Of a DNA stretch of 64,000 bases, positions 46,301-52,436 are shown piece after piece; positions within the stretch are counted from its first letter, which is position 1; each line of letters opens with the position of its first letter. Where the stretch lies: positions 6,200,001 to 6,264,000 of the forward strand of contig OV277864.1 in NCBI GenBank assembly GCA_922989275.2, in the 5' to 3' direction. A program made the translations under genes and the position numbers. Source of the DNA: Gari tellinella. Lineage: Eukaryota > Mollusca > Bivalvia > Cardiida > Psammobiidae. A model generated the notes under the pieces. That model had not been told where the DNA came from, ran no database searches, and worked only from the letters and a program-made list of their open reading frames with translations.

Positions 46301-48460
46301 ACGCCAACAAAAGTGTGTTAGTAATCTATTGTTTAAAGGAGGTGGATGCTTTAACCCATTACCCCATAGCCTGTTTTTAGTTTTGAAAATAGATCACTAC
46401 GTAAAGCAGATTGAAAGTAAAGCAGAATGAGCCATATGGCGCATTCTGCTTTACTTTCAGCCTGCTTTAAGCTATTACCTGCTAGAATAAGGAAAGTATT
46501 AAATATGACACATATTCATTACGGTATATATTGGAACTAATTTCTTCAGCGGATGAATAAAATGCATGTGCTAAAAGTCGCTTCTATTAGGGAAAGGGTT
46601 AAACAAGTTCAAAGTAAAACAAAGTTTTCTGTTTCATTTTCACATTACTTTAATTTGTCACCAGGCTGCCATGCAATTAATTAGTCTTCTTTTTTGAGGT
46701 CGTAATAGATTGGTTTGTTACAATACATATTAGACTTACGAATATATATCTGATGAAAACTAGATAACCGCCTATAATACTATATATATTGTTGATTTAT
46801 TGGCATTGTCAGGTTCTGAGTTAGTGTTGATGTAACGATGGCGAAGCAATCGCAATTGTTTAGCATTTCAGACATTATTGACATAAATAAAGACCACTTA
46901 AAATAATGAAGGTGCTTGTGCAGACAGCTATAAGCAAAATGCTAAGTCGAACACATTACTTTGGTTTTATTGGGAATTTGAATTGTCCCTTTGAACTTTC
47001 AATGTGTTATTCATCTATCCAATAGCCCTTTCCTTAATAGAAGCATCCTTTGGCGCATTGAATTTATCCACCACTGTGGAATAGTTCTGATTTGTACAGT
47101 CACAAACATAGGGCTCCAGATAAGAGGGAGTTATTTCAACAAATCAAACATTTTCTCACTCATTTGAGCACCAAATCCTATGATGTTACTACTCATTAGA
47201 ATCGTCTCTTCGAGACGATTCTAATGAGTAGTGACACCATAAGGTTTAATTTAGAAATAAAGGTTTTAGTTTTTGAAAAACTACCCTTATCTGGTGCTCT
47301 GCAAACATCTACCAAAAAATTGGTTTTCTATATCCTATCACATGGACGCTTAAAGCAGGCTGAAAGTAAAACAAAATGCGCCTTAAGGCTGATTCTGCTT
47401 TCCTTTTAACTTGTTTTCCTTTGAACCTTTCTTTAATCTAGTAACAGTCTATTGCTACCATGTGCTATGGTAAAGGAAATATTTCTGTGGTGCACATTCA
47501 TGACCGTAGAACTATAGTGAAACTATTTTCTTCAGTGGAAGAATAAATGAAATGTGTAAAAAAAAGCATATTTATGGAATTATTTGTTAACATGCCTATC
47601 TATTACTAGATTTATTTACACAATACCGGTATGTCATTACAGGTATATATCTTACAATCGTCATGGCCCTGACGTCAATGTCAGTAATAATGACAGTGTT
47701 CGTATTAAACCTACATCACCGAGGTCCCAACAAGAGGGAGGTACCAAGATGGATTAAGAATTTACTGATCGACAACATTGCCCCATTATTGTGTCTGAAC
47801 GATGGCAATAGGGGAAACAATAGTTACTACAGTAACGAGGAAAGGTTTATCAAAAATATGTCTCTCAAGATCACGCTTGATAACATACAACAAGCCCTTC
47901 AGAATGAGAATCAAATGGAAAATAACGTTCACCAGTCTAGTGTTCGTCTAACTGTCCCGACGACAAACTGTAACCAGACAACAGTTACAGCAGTTGTTGA
48001 ACCGCATGTGAGCAATTCCGTGTGTAACAATAATCAGAGTATTCAATCAAACCAAATAGCTCCCCCTGGCGGGAGAGTAAGTGGCTACTCGCCGGAACAA
48101 GCATTTGCGCCTCCTGTACATGTTCAAAATCCGGGTCCTCAGCCATTTTACCAAGCGCCTGTTCAACAGCCACCGAACCCACAAGTGATTCAACGACAAA
48201 GTGGCTCCGCGTCTTCAAACTCTAACGACAATCATAGAAAAAACAAACGGAAATCTGTAATATCAAAAACAAACGAGGAGATACTAAACTCTCTTAAACG
48301 AATTCTCGAAAAACACGAGAAGGAGGACCGAGATTATGAGGTGATTCAAGAGTGGAGACGAGTTGCTCAGTGTATGGATAGAATTCTGTTTTATGTGTTT
48401 TTCATTGCTACCTTTACGTCAACCCTAGCTATACTGGTTATAGCGCCAGCAATGCAATGA
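28097..48460 (+). CDS. nicotinic acetylcholine receptor alpha-type subunit (seven exons seen)
   Basis: A Cys-loop ligand-gated cation channel subunit, acting as a pentamer in the plasma membrane and gated by acetylcholine in this family. Exons: 28097-28350, 36602-36646, 37902-38011, 43497-43677, 43916-44183, 45300-45386, 47643-48460; phases agree at every junction. Visible in order: [15 protein letters not shown]; loop D VTNVWLDQ; loop [11 protein letters not shown]; Cys-loop [15 protein letters not shown] (13 residues between the Cys); loop B Trp in FGSWTYDG; loop [15 protein letters not shown] with the vicinal Cys pair that defines alpha subunits; TM1; TM2 with GEK before it (cation selectivity); TM3; a long Gln/Pro/Asn-rich cytoplasmic loop; amphipathic helix; TM4 ending APAMQ. 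Sequons are NAS, NIT and NRT. The order in loop C and TM2 resembles alpha7-like receptors. The signal-peptide exon is not found. AATAAA at 48575 is a possible poly(A) signal but lies in repeat-like sequence. Confidence 0.93.
28670..29055. repeat. family A element with internal tandem duplication
   Basis: A left arm (TTCTTTCCCGTTTAAACGC), core at 28778-28852, then TTCTGATCTGGCTCCAAACT through AATGCGTTTAT present twice about 72 bp apart, then an opposite arm ending TTTTTCCAGTGTA. The right end has the AAACG-rich arm too, so the copy is likely a recombinant of two A elements. Confidence 0.65.
29056..30240. other. intronic, no gene seen
   Basis: Lies in the first visible nAChR intron. E-type fragments near 29760-29830 and 29945-30050 (AAATACGGGGAAGTTTGAC). 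Several stretches (29060-29750) match no repeat I can name. Confidence 0.4.
30241..30352. repeat. snap-back palindrome
   Basis: TGATATGAAAAATATATCAC and GTGATATATTTTTCATATC pair, continuing with GAATGGGTTGTTATCTGGTT against AACCAGATAACAACCCATTC. Centre AACGAGCCCGCAGGACGAG. Nearly perfect over about 50 bp per arm. Confidence 0.75.
30474..30505. repeat. perfect 32-bp palindrome
   Basis: Half-site TGATATCATCACTACA followed directly by its complement TGTAGTGATGATATCA. It stands 10 bp after GTGACGTCATAAAA. No spacer, so it could extrude as a cruciform. Confidence 0.7.
30506..31480. other. intronic, no gene seen
   Basis: No exon-like frame. A weak A-like stretch at 30700-30785 (CAGATCAGACGCCAATTG, AACCGCGTTTCTTGG). 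Confidence 0.4.
31506..31746. mobile_element. family F palindrome, best copy
   Basis: GCCCGTTTCATAAAACATC at the left and TTTTATGAAACGGGC at the right. Inner arms CTTACGACAAATGTTGTCG and ACAACATTTGTCGTAAG. The middle GATTCCAAAAAGATGTCACA pairs perfectly with the preceding TGTGACATCTTTTTGGAATC around GTCTTTTCAAGAC. It interrupts a core-hairpin repeat: TCGAACAGTTTAGATCTTGA on the left and GATCAAACCTGTTTGC on the right. Confidence 0.75.
31877..32243. mobile_element. family D MITE
   Basis: TACTATGCTCCTTCTC at the left; GTTGGGAGGGAGAACTGTA at the right. Core CAAACGGCTTGAATCCAG ... CTGGATTCAAGCTATTTG with loop ACTGCGAAATGCGGC. Inner words AGCAGACTATATTGCAGC and GGAGGGAATTGTTG fit the family plan. 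Confidence 0.75.
32525..32592. repeat. core hairpin, partly decayed
   Basis: CAGACAGTTTGGTTCCTGAT and GGATCTAGACTGTTTGC around CAGACGCTGGGATATTCGATG. The flanks are not recognised as a known family. Confidence 0.5.
32700..32949. mobile_element. family A MITE, 250 bp, reverse orientation
   Basis: TACAGTAGAGAAAACGTTAT to ATTCTCCAAAGTA, the right end having two changes. Core complete with loop GCCGGGTTACCCGGC. Confidence 0.85.
32974..33243. mobile_element. family B MITE
   Basis: TTAACCCCTTCGATGCAATG then ACGTCATC at the left; ACGGTGAAGGGTTGA at the right. Core CAAACAGTTTGGATCCTTAT ... ATGATCCAAACTGTTTTAC. Right half has AACGACAATGCAGACAAC. Confidence 0.75.
33244..33958. other. no gene seen; B remnant
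   Basis: A single B-like arm at about 33315-33470 (ATGCGGCGTCTGGTCAGAAT, then CAAATTATTTG). The rest is unassigned and AT-rich. Confidence 0.4.
33959..34350. repeat. family A host with family B inserted
   Basis: TACAGTGGAGAAGACGTTAT with TCTTTCCCGAG at the left. A B interior follows (TTTTATCGTCTGC, core 34128-34197 GGATCCTGATCAGACGCC with loop GCGTCACGC, then GCAGTTAAAGAG). After 34230 the A arm resumes (AACACCAAACGCAATTGC) and a core half AAACAGTTTGAAGCCTG. B ends are eroded. Confidence 0.55.
34400..34565. repeat. family C element, decayed
   Basis: GCAGATGGTTGCCTAAGG, then GGCTGGAAGTAAAGC, AAAATGCGCATTTATG, then CATTACTTTCAGCCTACTTT and CTATGGGGTAAAAGG. The hairpin tip has diverged. Confidence 0.6.
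34815..34882. repeat. core hairpin with GATGAGACGCCGAG variant
   Basis: GTCAAACTGTTTAGATTATG and TGAATCTAAACTGTTTGC around GAGACGCCGAGTAACTCGGC and GTCTC. Both arms carry the GAGACG/CGTCTC change seen in the B pair at 50 kb. Confidence 0.6.
35019..35274. mobile_element. family K MITE with 6-bp duplication
   Basis: CAGGGCTGCCATTTCTCCGG to AACTTATGGCAGCCCTG. CTGGTA flanks both sides (35013-35018 and 35275-35280). The centre hairpin AAACAGAATGCGCC ... GGCGCATTCTGCTTT is almost perfect. Confidence 0.85.
35275..35711. other. intronic, no gene seen
   Basis: No repeat family or exon recognised; only AT-rich sequence. Confidence 0.4.
35712..36079. mobile_element. family D MITE, reverse orientation
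   Basis: TATAGTGCTTCCTCCCTAC to GACGGAGCACTGTA. The B-like half comes first here (TTTAACGCTTTCACTGCTGC, AATATCGACTGC), then core AAACAGTTTGAACCCAG, whose second arm is partly lost (CTGAATCTGACTGTTTGC). Confidence 0.72.
36402..36478. repeat. family G core
   Basis: GCAAACAGTGAAGACTCTAA and AGAGTCTACACTGATTGC around CAGACGCCGCATAATGAGGCG. It lies 124 bp before the 45-nt receptor exon. Confidence 0.6.
36602..36646 (+). CDS. nAChR 45-nt exon: loop D
   Basis: [15 protein letters not shown] between TTTCGTTACAG and GTAAGT. The size of 45 nt is the classic third exon of nAChR genes. The Trp is the loop D aromatic of the complementary binding face. Too short to show up as an open frame. Confidence 0.95.
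36718..36890. mobile_element. family F palindrome, short form
   Basis: GGGGCCGTTTCATAAAACTT at the left and AAGTTTTATGAAACGGGAAC at the right, inner arms CGAAAAAAACGGTCGTAAG and ACGGTCGTTTTTTGTCG. The centre is shorter than in the 31.5-kb copy. It starts 71 bp after a receptor splice donor. Confidence 0.75.
37121..37342. mobile_element. family A MITE lacking one hairpin arm
   Basis: Both ends are intact (TACAGTGGAGAATCTG; ATTCTCCACTGTA), but after CAGACGCCGGGTTAC the sequence jumps to TGCACTGCAAATAAT. The second arm, about 28 bp starting exactly at the hairpin centre, is deleted. Length 222 bp. Confidence 0.85.
37613..37867. mobile_element. family K MITE with 6-bp duplication
   Basis: CAGGGCTGCCATTTCTCCGG to AACTTATGGTAGGCCTG. 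CAGTTA stands at 37607-37612 and 37868-37873. The hairpin GTAAAGCAGAATGCGCC ... GCGCATTCTGCTTTAC lies within. The right end is next to a receptor splice acceptor. Confidence 0.85.
37902..38011 (+). CDS. nAChR 110-nt exon: loop A
   Basis: [20 protein letters not shown] then [16 protein letters not shown], ending in AA before GTAAGT, so the next codon (Asn) is split. The 110-nt length is conserved in the family. The acceptor GGTTTTTACAG lies only 34 bp after the end of a K transposon. Confidence 0.95.
38012..38992. other. intronic, no gene seen
   Basis: Loose repeats of TAGTCATATACAATAAG-like words at 38040-38330 suggest an old local duplication after the exon. An E fragment sits near 38605-38670 (ACGTTTTAACTTTGAATTAG). 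No exon. Confidence 0.4.
38993..39062. repeat. core hairpin variant
   Basis: CAAACAATTTAGATCCAGAT and ATCTGGATCCAATCTGTTTG around AAGACGTCGAGTAATTCGGC. It abuts the next B element, with only TATATTTTC-like spacer. Confidence 0.55.
39078..39320. mobile_element. family B MITE
   Basis: TTAACCCTTTCACTCTC then AATGACGCC at the left; ACGGTGATGGGGTAA at the right. Core GGGGTCCTGATCAGACGCC with loop GCGTGACGC and arm GATTCAAACTGTTTG. Right half GAAGCAGACGACAATG. Confidence 0.78.
40116..40168. repeat. TG microsatellite
   Basis: Two runs of GTGTGTGT separated by TTTGTTATGGTATGAC, within the 1.7-kb element. Confidence 0.7.
40415..40627. mobile_element. 213-bp MITE with ATTGGTCGTATTCG ends
   Basis: ATTGGTCGTATTCGAATC at the left and GATTCGAATACGACCAAT at the right, perfect over 18 bp. 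Subterminal TTGTTGTCAACG and ACTTGTTGACAAC are also inverted. Nested in the 1.7-kb element. Confidence 0.75.
41139..41992. other. intronic, repeat remnants only
   Basis: A half B element at 41330-41417 (AAAGCAGACGATAACTG, GATGACGTCATTACAGCG) and a decayed C half near 41740 (GGAAGCTTAAAAAAGGACTG). CGTAAAACCCAACTCATCC at 41267 repeats a word seen at 23.77 kb. Confidence 0.45.
41993..42242. mobile_element. family A MITE, 250 bp, intact
   Basis: TACAGTGGAGAATCTGTTAT to ATTCTCCACTGTA. Same orientation as the 5.92-kb copy, core complete with loop GCCGGGTTACCCGGC. Confidence 0.87.
42316..43415. repeat. family C element split by a large insertion
   Basis: The left fragment CTAGTTTAAAAGTAAAGC, AGAATGCACCGTAAGC ends at 42379. 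The right fragment CTATTCTGCTTTAATGTC, AACCTACTTTATATGG, then CTATGGGATAATGGGTAAC follows from 43333. Together they make a C element with a changed hairpin tip. Confidence 0.7.
42378..43332. mobile_element. element with inverted (TTCCGACTTCCATG)n arms
   Basis: Ends TACGAAAGCCCCGTGGTGAC and GTCACCACGCGGCTTTCGTA, followed inward by ATTCCATAT and ATATGGAAT. The left arm (about 42410-42665) is a degenerate minisatellite of TTCC, GACTTCCA and TGTTCC words; the right arm (about 43160-43300) is its inverse (GTCGGAACTTGGAAC). The spacer has TATGACGTCA in both orientations. TA bounds both ends. Several open frames here are products of the repeat. Confidence 0.75.
43497..43677 (+). CDS. nAChR exon: Cys-loop and loop B
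   Basis: The first base C completes the split Asn codon, then [32 protein letters not shown], the 15-residue Cys-loop and [10 protein letters not shown] before GTAAGG. The acceptor is TTATTCTTTAAG at 43495-43496. Using the next AG (43501-02) would break the frame. Confidence 0.94.
43916..44183 (+). CDS. nAChR exon: loop C and TM1
   Basis: [31 protein letters not shown], loop C, then TM1 with [19 protein letters not shown] and [11 protein letters not shown]; ends with the first base of a Gly codon before GTATGT. In loop C the second conserved aromatic after the Cys pair is Phe (DEPFPD) where alpha subunits normally have Tyr. A D transposon begins 14 bp past the donor. Confidence 0.95.
44198..44675. 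mobile_element. family D MITE, long copy, in receptor intron
   Basis: TACAGTGCTCCCTCCCTCC to GTAGGGAGGTAGCACTGTA. Core CAAACAGCTTGAATCCAGAT ... TCTTGATTCAACCTGTTTG, loop GCCGCGTTACGCGGC. Reverse orientation. The extra length comes from an AT-rich stretch at 44490-44590. Confidence 0.8.
45030..45101. repeat. family G core, variant loop
   Basis: GACAAACAATACTGACTCTA and AGAGTCTACTCTGTTTAC around ATCAGAGGGCTCCTTTAG. GACGAGTATACTCGTCGC follows at 45137, the same palindrome that accompanies G near 11.94 kb. Confidence 0.55.
45300..45386 (+). CDS. nAChR 87-nt exon: pore helix TM2
   Basis: [20 protein letters not shown] then ETSEFVPLI, from TCATTACAG to GTAAGA. With GEKIAL from the previous exon, pore positions are -1' Glu, 0' Lys, 2' Ala, 6' Thr, 9' Leu, 13' Val, 20' Glu. 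Small 2' Ala replaces the usual Ser or Thr. The 87-nt size equals, as I recall, the matching alpha7 exon. On the opposite strand a 139-codon open frame is only a shadow. Confidence 0.93.
45408..45645. repeat. half family A joined to half family C
   Basis: TACAGTAGGGAAGGAGTTAT, A arm and core first half (CAAACAGTTTGGAGCCAG to AACGCCGGGTTT) then abruptly TAGCAGATGGTTATTAAAAA and a C hairpin (CTTTACTTTCAACCTGCTTT) with TATGAAGTAATGGG. The junction is near 45505. Confidence 0.6.
45851..45968. repeat. family G core with long loop
   Basis: CAAACAGTGTACCTGTAAAG on the left; inner arms CAGACCCCGATTGGAGGGCTC and AGCCCTCTGATCAGGGTCTG pair around CTACAGT. The outer right arm is lost. Confidence 0.5.
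46351..46602. mobile_element. family C MITE, TTAA ends
   Basis: TTAACCCATTACCCCATAGC to TAGGGAAAGGGTTAA. Hairpin GTAAAGCAGAATGAGCC ... GGCGCATTCTGCTTTAC with outer arms AAAGCAGATTGAAA and TTTCAGCCTGCTTT. Inverted relative to the 13.35-kb copy. Confidence 0.82.
47030..47600. repeat. family C element, decayed, with P inserted
   Basis: CCTTAATAGAAGCATCCTTT at the left, then the P element, then GGACGCTTAAAGCAGGCTG, AAACAAAATGCGCC and its partner arm, and a second C-like stretch (ATTTTCTTCAGTGGAAG) to about 47570. It ends some 40 bp before the last receptor exon. Confidence 0.5.
47110..47300. mobile_element. family P palindromic MITE
   Basis: GGGCTCCAGATAAGAGGG at the left, CTTATCTGGTGCTCTG at the right. 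The centre is a long perfect hairpin: TACTCATTAGAATCGTCTC facing GAGACGATTCTAATGAGTA. Confidence 0.75.
47643..48460 (+). CDS. nAChR last exon: TM3, cytoplasmic loop, TM4
   Basis: GT completes a Ser codon, then [20 protein letters not shown] (TM3), [16 protein letters not shown], a cytoplasmic loop of about 160 residues rich in Gln, Asn and Pro ([19 protein letters not shown]), a basic patch [10 protein letters not shown], the membrane-associated helix ([18 protein letters not shown]) and TM4 ([19 protein letters not shown]), ending PAMQ and TGA. TM3 and the rest are in one exon, where many nAChR genes have another intron. Confidence 0.96.
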
Positions 48461-48700
48461 AATACGTGAAAACACGAGCTAATCAAAATATAGCCTAACA
48501 GATTCCAAACAGTGTGGATAACATGTGCCATCTTGTGAATATATACAGTAACTCTTAGTATAATGACCATTAAGAATAAATTAGCTAATTTGTACTAAGT
48601 GGATTCTTCCAGACTTATATATTAGGTTATTCCTGTTTTATCTAAGGATGACTGGTCTAATTTTTCGTTTAGTTTTATATTGAAATGACTTCCAGTATCA

Positions 48701-48765
48701 GCAAACAGTGTACACTCTGATCAGATGCTGTACTATGTGGCGTTTGATCAGAGTCTACACTGTTT
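48701..48765. repeat. family G core downstream of the receptor stop
   Basis: GCAAACAGTGTACACTCTGA and TCAGAGTCTACACTGTTTT around TCAGATGCTGTACTATGTGG. Upstream flank AAGTGGATTCTTCCAGAC matches the 0.66-kb copy, so this repeat probably occupies much of the 3' UTR or flank. Confidence 0.65.
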
Positions 48766-48930
48766 TATGCCCCATATGTGAGGTCGTTGGCGTACATCGG
48801 TTAACTTTGTGTATTTGTGTATAGCGGAAAAGATGTCATTATTTCACATTTAAATGAAAACTAAACAAGAAAGGTATTTTCATTCGTCAGGTAATAGAAG
48901 GTTCTATTCGATCATTTGGCAATGTAAGCA

Positions 48931-49182
48931 TACAGTGGAGAATCTGTTATTCTTTCCCGTTTAAACGCAAACGTACGCAAACGCTAAACACTAAAACGTA
49001 GAAAAGTACAATTCTTTGACAATATTCTGATAATTCATGTTTATCTTGGTGGCAAACAGTTTGGAGCCTGATCAGACGCCGGGTTACCCGGCGTCTGATC
49101 TGGCTCCAAACTGTTTGCAATGCAAATAATAGTTTTAGCGTAAACGCGTTTATTGGGAAAGAATAACAGATTCTCCTCTGTA
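48931..49182. mobile_element. family A MITE
   Basis: TACAGTGGAGAATCTGTTAT to ATTCTCCTCTGTA, 252 bp; two extra bases near GACAATATTCTGATAAT. Loop GCCGGGTTACCCGGC. Confidence 0.86.
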
Positions 49183-49440
49183 CACATAAATATGTTGTTA
49201 TTTCCTGTTTATAAACGAAGCTAAACACACATACAGTGCAATTAAATACACAAAATGACAAAGAGATTTTGACAATGCAATTTAACTGAATATGTTTTGA
49301 GCACAAGCAGATGCTGCAGACCTGGTCAGATGCCGGATTACCCGGAGTCTGATCTGGCTCCAAGTTCTTTGCAGTTTGCAATTCTAATATAACACATGAT
49401 TTAGCACAAACGCATTTATGGGAAAAGAAAAACGTCTCCC
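49181..49440. repeat. older family A copy sharing the TA end
   Basis: Begins TACACATAAATATGTTG and TTATTTCCTGTTTATAAACG at the end of the previous copy. Core CAGACCTGGTCAGATGCCG ... GAGTCTGATCTGGCTCC, then GCACAAACGCATTTATGGG and AAAACGTCTCCC. Strongly diverged. Confidence 0.55.
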
Positions 49441-49900
49441 AGCCTAAAGGCTTATGTTTGGATGGTCGTTATATTTAGAGCTTACTGTATGTCGACTAAA
49501 AGGAATGTGGTTAAATGAAAACTTGTTTCAGAGAAAGATGAGAAGGAATACTAGGGATATTATGCCAAAATGATATAAAAGGGACGTGTGAAGTATTTAT
49601 AACCATTATTTCTGTGGAAGTTCTTTCTGTAGTTTTTTCTCTTTCTGCATTGGTTTGTCAAACCTTTTGGATACGGAGGAAGTTGCTATATATTCCCTGT
49701 GACTCGTTTAACACAAGTAACTCTTTGAAGGTTTTAATGATCCCTTGTGGATCTTTTTAATTACCAAAACATGAACCAGTCTACTTAGTCTAGGTAGTTT
49801 AATAAAACAAAGTATGAATTAGTGCAGCCCCTGATCAGAGGGCTTCTTTAGGAAGTCTCAGATTTGAGTTTACAATGTTTTCAAACGTAAAGAGAATATT
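49441..49900. other. no gene seen; G remnant
   Basis: A decayed G core at about 49823-49890 (CCCTGATCAGAGGGCTTC, TTTACAATGTTTTC). Nothing coding. Confidence 0.4.
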
Positions 49901-50114
49901 TTAACCCTTAGCCCGCCAACTTAATTGTCGTCTGCTATATTTCTCGTCTGCTTAAAGTTTCAAAATGCTTCAAAGTTGCTCAAAATTGCTGAAAATGTTG
50001 ACCGAGAGTCAAACAGCTTGGATCCGGATGAGACGCCGAGTTACTCGGCGTCTCATCCGGGTCCAAGCTGTTTGCATATGGAGCTATAGTCGTGAGTGGC
50101 AGGCTAAGGGTTAA
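49901..50114. mobile_element. family B MITE, GAGACG variant, 214 bp
   Basis: TTAACCCTTAGCCCGCCAAC to GGCAGGCTAAGGGTTAA. Core GTCAAACAGCTTGGATCCGG ... CCGGGTCCAAGCTGTTTGC, loop GCCGAGTTACTCGGC, with GAGACG/CGTCTC in place of CAGACG/CGTCTG. Confidence 0.88.
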
Positions 50115-50338
50115 GTGTTGAAAGAGTTAAAACAAAAATGAAATACAAAAGCAATGCAATTAAATGTGGAAATGACATTAGTTTTCAGTTTCAGTGTCAA
50201 CGTAATTCGAATCGGATTAGAATTTTGGACACCTGGCCTGGCTGCAAACGGTTTGCAATGGCCATCAGTTCCTAGAGTACAAAATGCTTGTTGCGAAAGA
50301 ATAATGAGTGACTGACTCCTGTAAGTTGTCGGCGTTTA

Positions 50339-50463
50339 GGGGCGGTGGTCCAGTGGTAAGAAGATGCCAAGGAAGCGAGAGGTTCCTGGTTCGAGTCCTG
50401 TCAGAATCACTGGAATTTTTCTGAGCAATAAATTAAGCCTACATTGCTCCACTTCACCCAGGT
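50339..50463 (+). mobile_element. tRNA-derived SINE
   Basis: RNA polymerase III boxes are clear: A box TGGTCCAGTGG (50346-50356) and B box GGTTCGAGTCC (50388-50398), 31 bp apart. The tail has CTCCACTTCACCCAGGTG. The body does not fold as a complete tRNA. A head of this kind with an ACCCAGGTG tail resembles known marine invertebrate SINEs, by memory only. Confidence 0.65.
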
Positions 50464-50466
50464 GAA

Positions 50467-50680
50467 TTAACCCTTAGCCTGCCACTCACGACTATAGCTC
50501 CATATGCAAACAGCTTGGATCCGGATGAGACGCCGAGTAACTCGGCGTCTCATCCGGATCCAAGCTGTTTGACACTCGGACAACATTTTCAGCAATTTTG
50601 AGCAACTTTGAAGCACTTTGAAACTTGAAGCAGACGAGAAATATAGCAGACGACAATTTATTTGGCGGGCTAAGGGTTAA
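50467..50680. mobile_element. family B MITE, GAGACG variant, inverted partner
   Basis: TTAACCCTTAGCCTGCCACT to GGCGGGCTAAGGGTTAA. It is the near reverse complement of 49901-50114 (same length, same variant core, loop GCCGAGTAACTCGGC). Confidence 0.88.
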
Positions 50681-50871
50681 ATGGGTACATGTGAGGGAAA
50701 GAAGTCAATGTGTCATGACTGAAACTTGCGCCATATGTAAATTGCCAACTTGTGACTCGATGATCGGGAAAGTAAATGTAAACGTCTGCAGAATATTACA
50801 TAATTGCAGACTTTATAAACACATACCATTACCTTTACCTATACAGAAAAAGCAAAGCCTATACATTGATA

Positions 50872-51456
50872 TACAGTGAGGAGAGAGTTGTTATGGAGAT
50901 GGAACAACAATATCCTTAGAGTACTGTGCATGACTTGGCTTACATTTGCATACTGTTTGAACCCAGATCAGACGCCGCGATATGCGGGGTCTTATCTGGG
51001 TTCAAATGTTTGTCACTCGTCTTTATGATTCTGTCACACATCAGATACGAAACTTTGAGAAAAATACAGCAGACGCCAAATTTAAGCAGACGATATAGCA
51101 GCAATGAAAGCATAATACATAATTGCCTTGTGTTGGGAACAGCAGTAAGCATTTGTTGTTACAGTGGAGAATCTGTTATTCTTTCCCGTTTAAACGCAAA
51201 CGTACGCAAACGCAAAGTACTAAAACGTAGAAAAGAACAACTTTTGGACAATTCTGATATTTCATGTTTATCTTGGTGGAAAACAGTTTAGAGCCTGATC
51301 AGACGCCGGGTTACCCGGCGTCTGATCTGGCTCCAAACTGTTTGCAATTGAAATAATAGTTTTAGCGTAAACGCGTTTATTGGGAAAGAATAAAGTTTTC
51401 TCCACTGTAGGAGGGAATCGTTGGTCGGAGGGCCATTGCAGGGAGGGAGTACTGTA
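50872..51456. mobile_element. family D MITE interrupted by family A
   Basis: TACAGTGAGGAGAGAGTTG at the left; GCAGGGAGGGAGTACTGTA at the right. Core CATACTGTTTGAACCCAG ... CTGGGTTCAAATGTTTG, loop GCCGCGATATGCGGG. The A element 51160-51409 sits in the right part. Confidence 0.8.
51160..51409. mobile_element. family A MITE, 250 bp, nested in D
   Basis: TACAGTGGAGAATCTGTTAT to TTTTCTCCACTGTA. The flanks TTTGTTG and GGAGGGAATCGTTGG join at a single TA to restore the D motif (TTGTTGTA-GGAGGGA), so TA was duplicated. Confidence 0.9.
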
Positions 51457-51472
51457 TTAGCTTTGTTTTCTG

Positions 51473-51774
51473 TAACCATTTTCCCATAGCTGCTTTTCAG
51501 TTTCAAGACATGAGTCAAGGCTTATAAAGCGTTTGAGTTGAGTCTGACGTCGTTCCCAAGCATTTGATTGGTCAGATTTGAGCATGGGCTCAAATCTGAC
51601 CAATCAAATGCTTGAGAACGAACTCAGGATCAACGCAAGCGCTTAATAAGCGCTTGGTCTGATGTTTCTGTTTCACTTTAAGCCTACTTGTACGCGTCTT
51701 TATATGTCAAAATGTAGGGAAACTTTAGGCTCATTAACAAGCCAGGGTAAAAGCATGTAGGGAAAATGGTTAAA
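51473..51774. repeat. C-like element with an unrelated hairpin centre
   Basis: TAACCATTTTCCCATAGC then TTTTCAGTTTCAAGACATG at the left; GTAGGGAAAATGGTTAA at the right. Instead of the C core, it holds GCGCTTAATAAGCGC and the palindrome at 51551-51620. Confidence 0.55.
51551..51620. repeat. palindrome with CATTTGATTGGTCAGA arms
   Basis: CGTTCCCAAGCATTTGATTG, GTCAGATTTGAGC and GCTCAAATCTGAC, CAATCAAATGCTTGAGAACG form a hairpin with a four-base loop. The same arm, truncated by the window end, is seen at about 63.94-64.0 kb. Confidence 0.7.
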
Positions 51775-51922
51775 CTACCATTACAATGAATTGTTATTTA
51801 TATACTACAGTTATAAGAAATGTAATGAAATAAAAAGCGAATAGAGAAGCCATGTTGGCAGTTCGGCGTCGTTAAGCAACTGTTAACTTACGAAACTTAA
51901 TTAGATTCTATGAAAACACATG

Positions 51923-52138
51923 TACAGTGGAGAAAACGTTATTCTTTCCCAATTAACGCGTTTATGCTTAAACTATTATTTCCATTGCAAACAGTTTGGA
52001 GCCAGATCAGACGCCGGGTAACCAAGATAAACATGAAATATCAGAATTGTCCAAAAGTTGTTCTTTTCTACGTTTTAGCGCTTTGCGTTTGCGTACGTTT
52101 GCGTTTAAACGGGAAAGAATAACGTTTTCTCCACTGTA
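51923..52138. mobile_element. family A MITE lacking one hairpin arm
   Basis: TACAGTGGAGAAAACGTTAT to TTTTCTCCACTGTA. After CAGACGCCGGGTAAC the sequence jumps to CAAGATAAACATG; the second arm, about 34 bp from the hairpin centre outwards, is gone. 216 bp. Confidence 0.85.
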
Positions 52139-52436
52139 ACAACCTTGGATCATTTCTAATTATGTCAACATGATATTAGGAAATAACATCTTTAAAATTA
52201 TATAATGTAAAACACTTTAAACAGGAAGTTATGGGTCCTATATGTGATTGGGTAAAATGCAATAGAGATAGTTTTTATATTTTCCCGTATAAATGAATCT
52301 AAACACAAACTTAATACAAAAAAATAGAAAAAGACAACCTTTGAAAGGATTGCAAGATTTAATATTTGGCTAAATGGAAAAGTGTTTGGACCAAGTCACG
52401 CTGTTTTTATTTTCTAACAAAAATTGGTATACATTA

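Noticed and set aside
48575..48580. Confident poly(A) signal of the receptor gene
   Set aside because: AATAAA is present, but it adjoins a G repeat and the region is AT-rich; mentioned only as possible.
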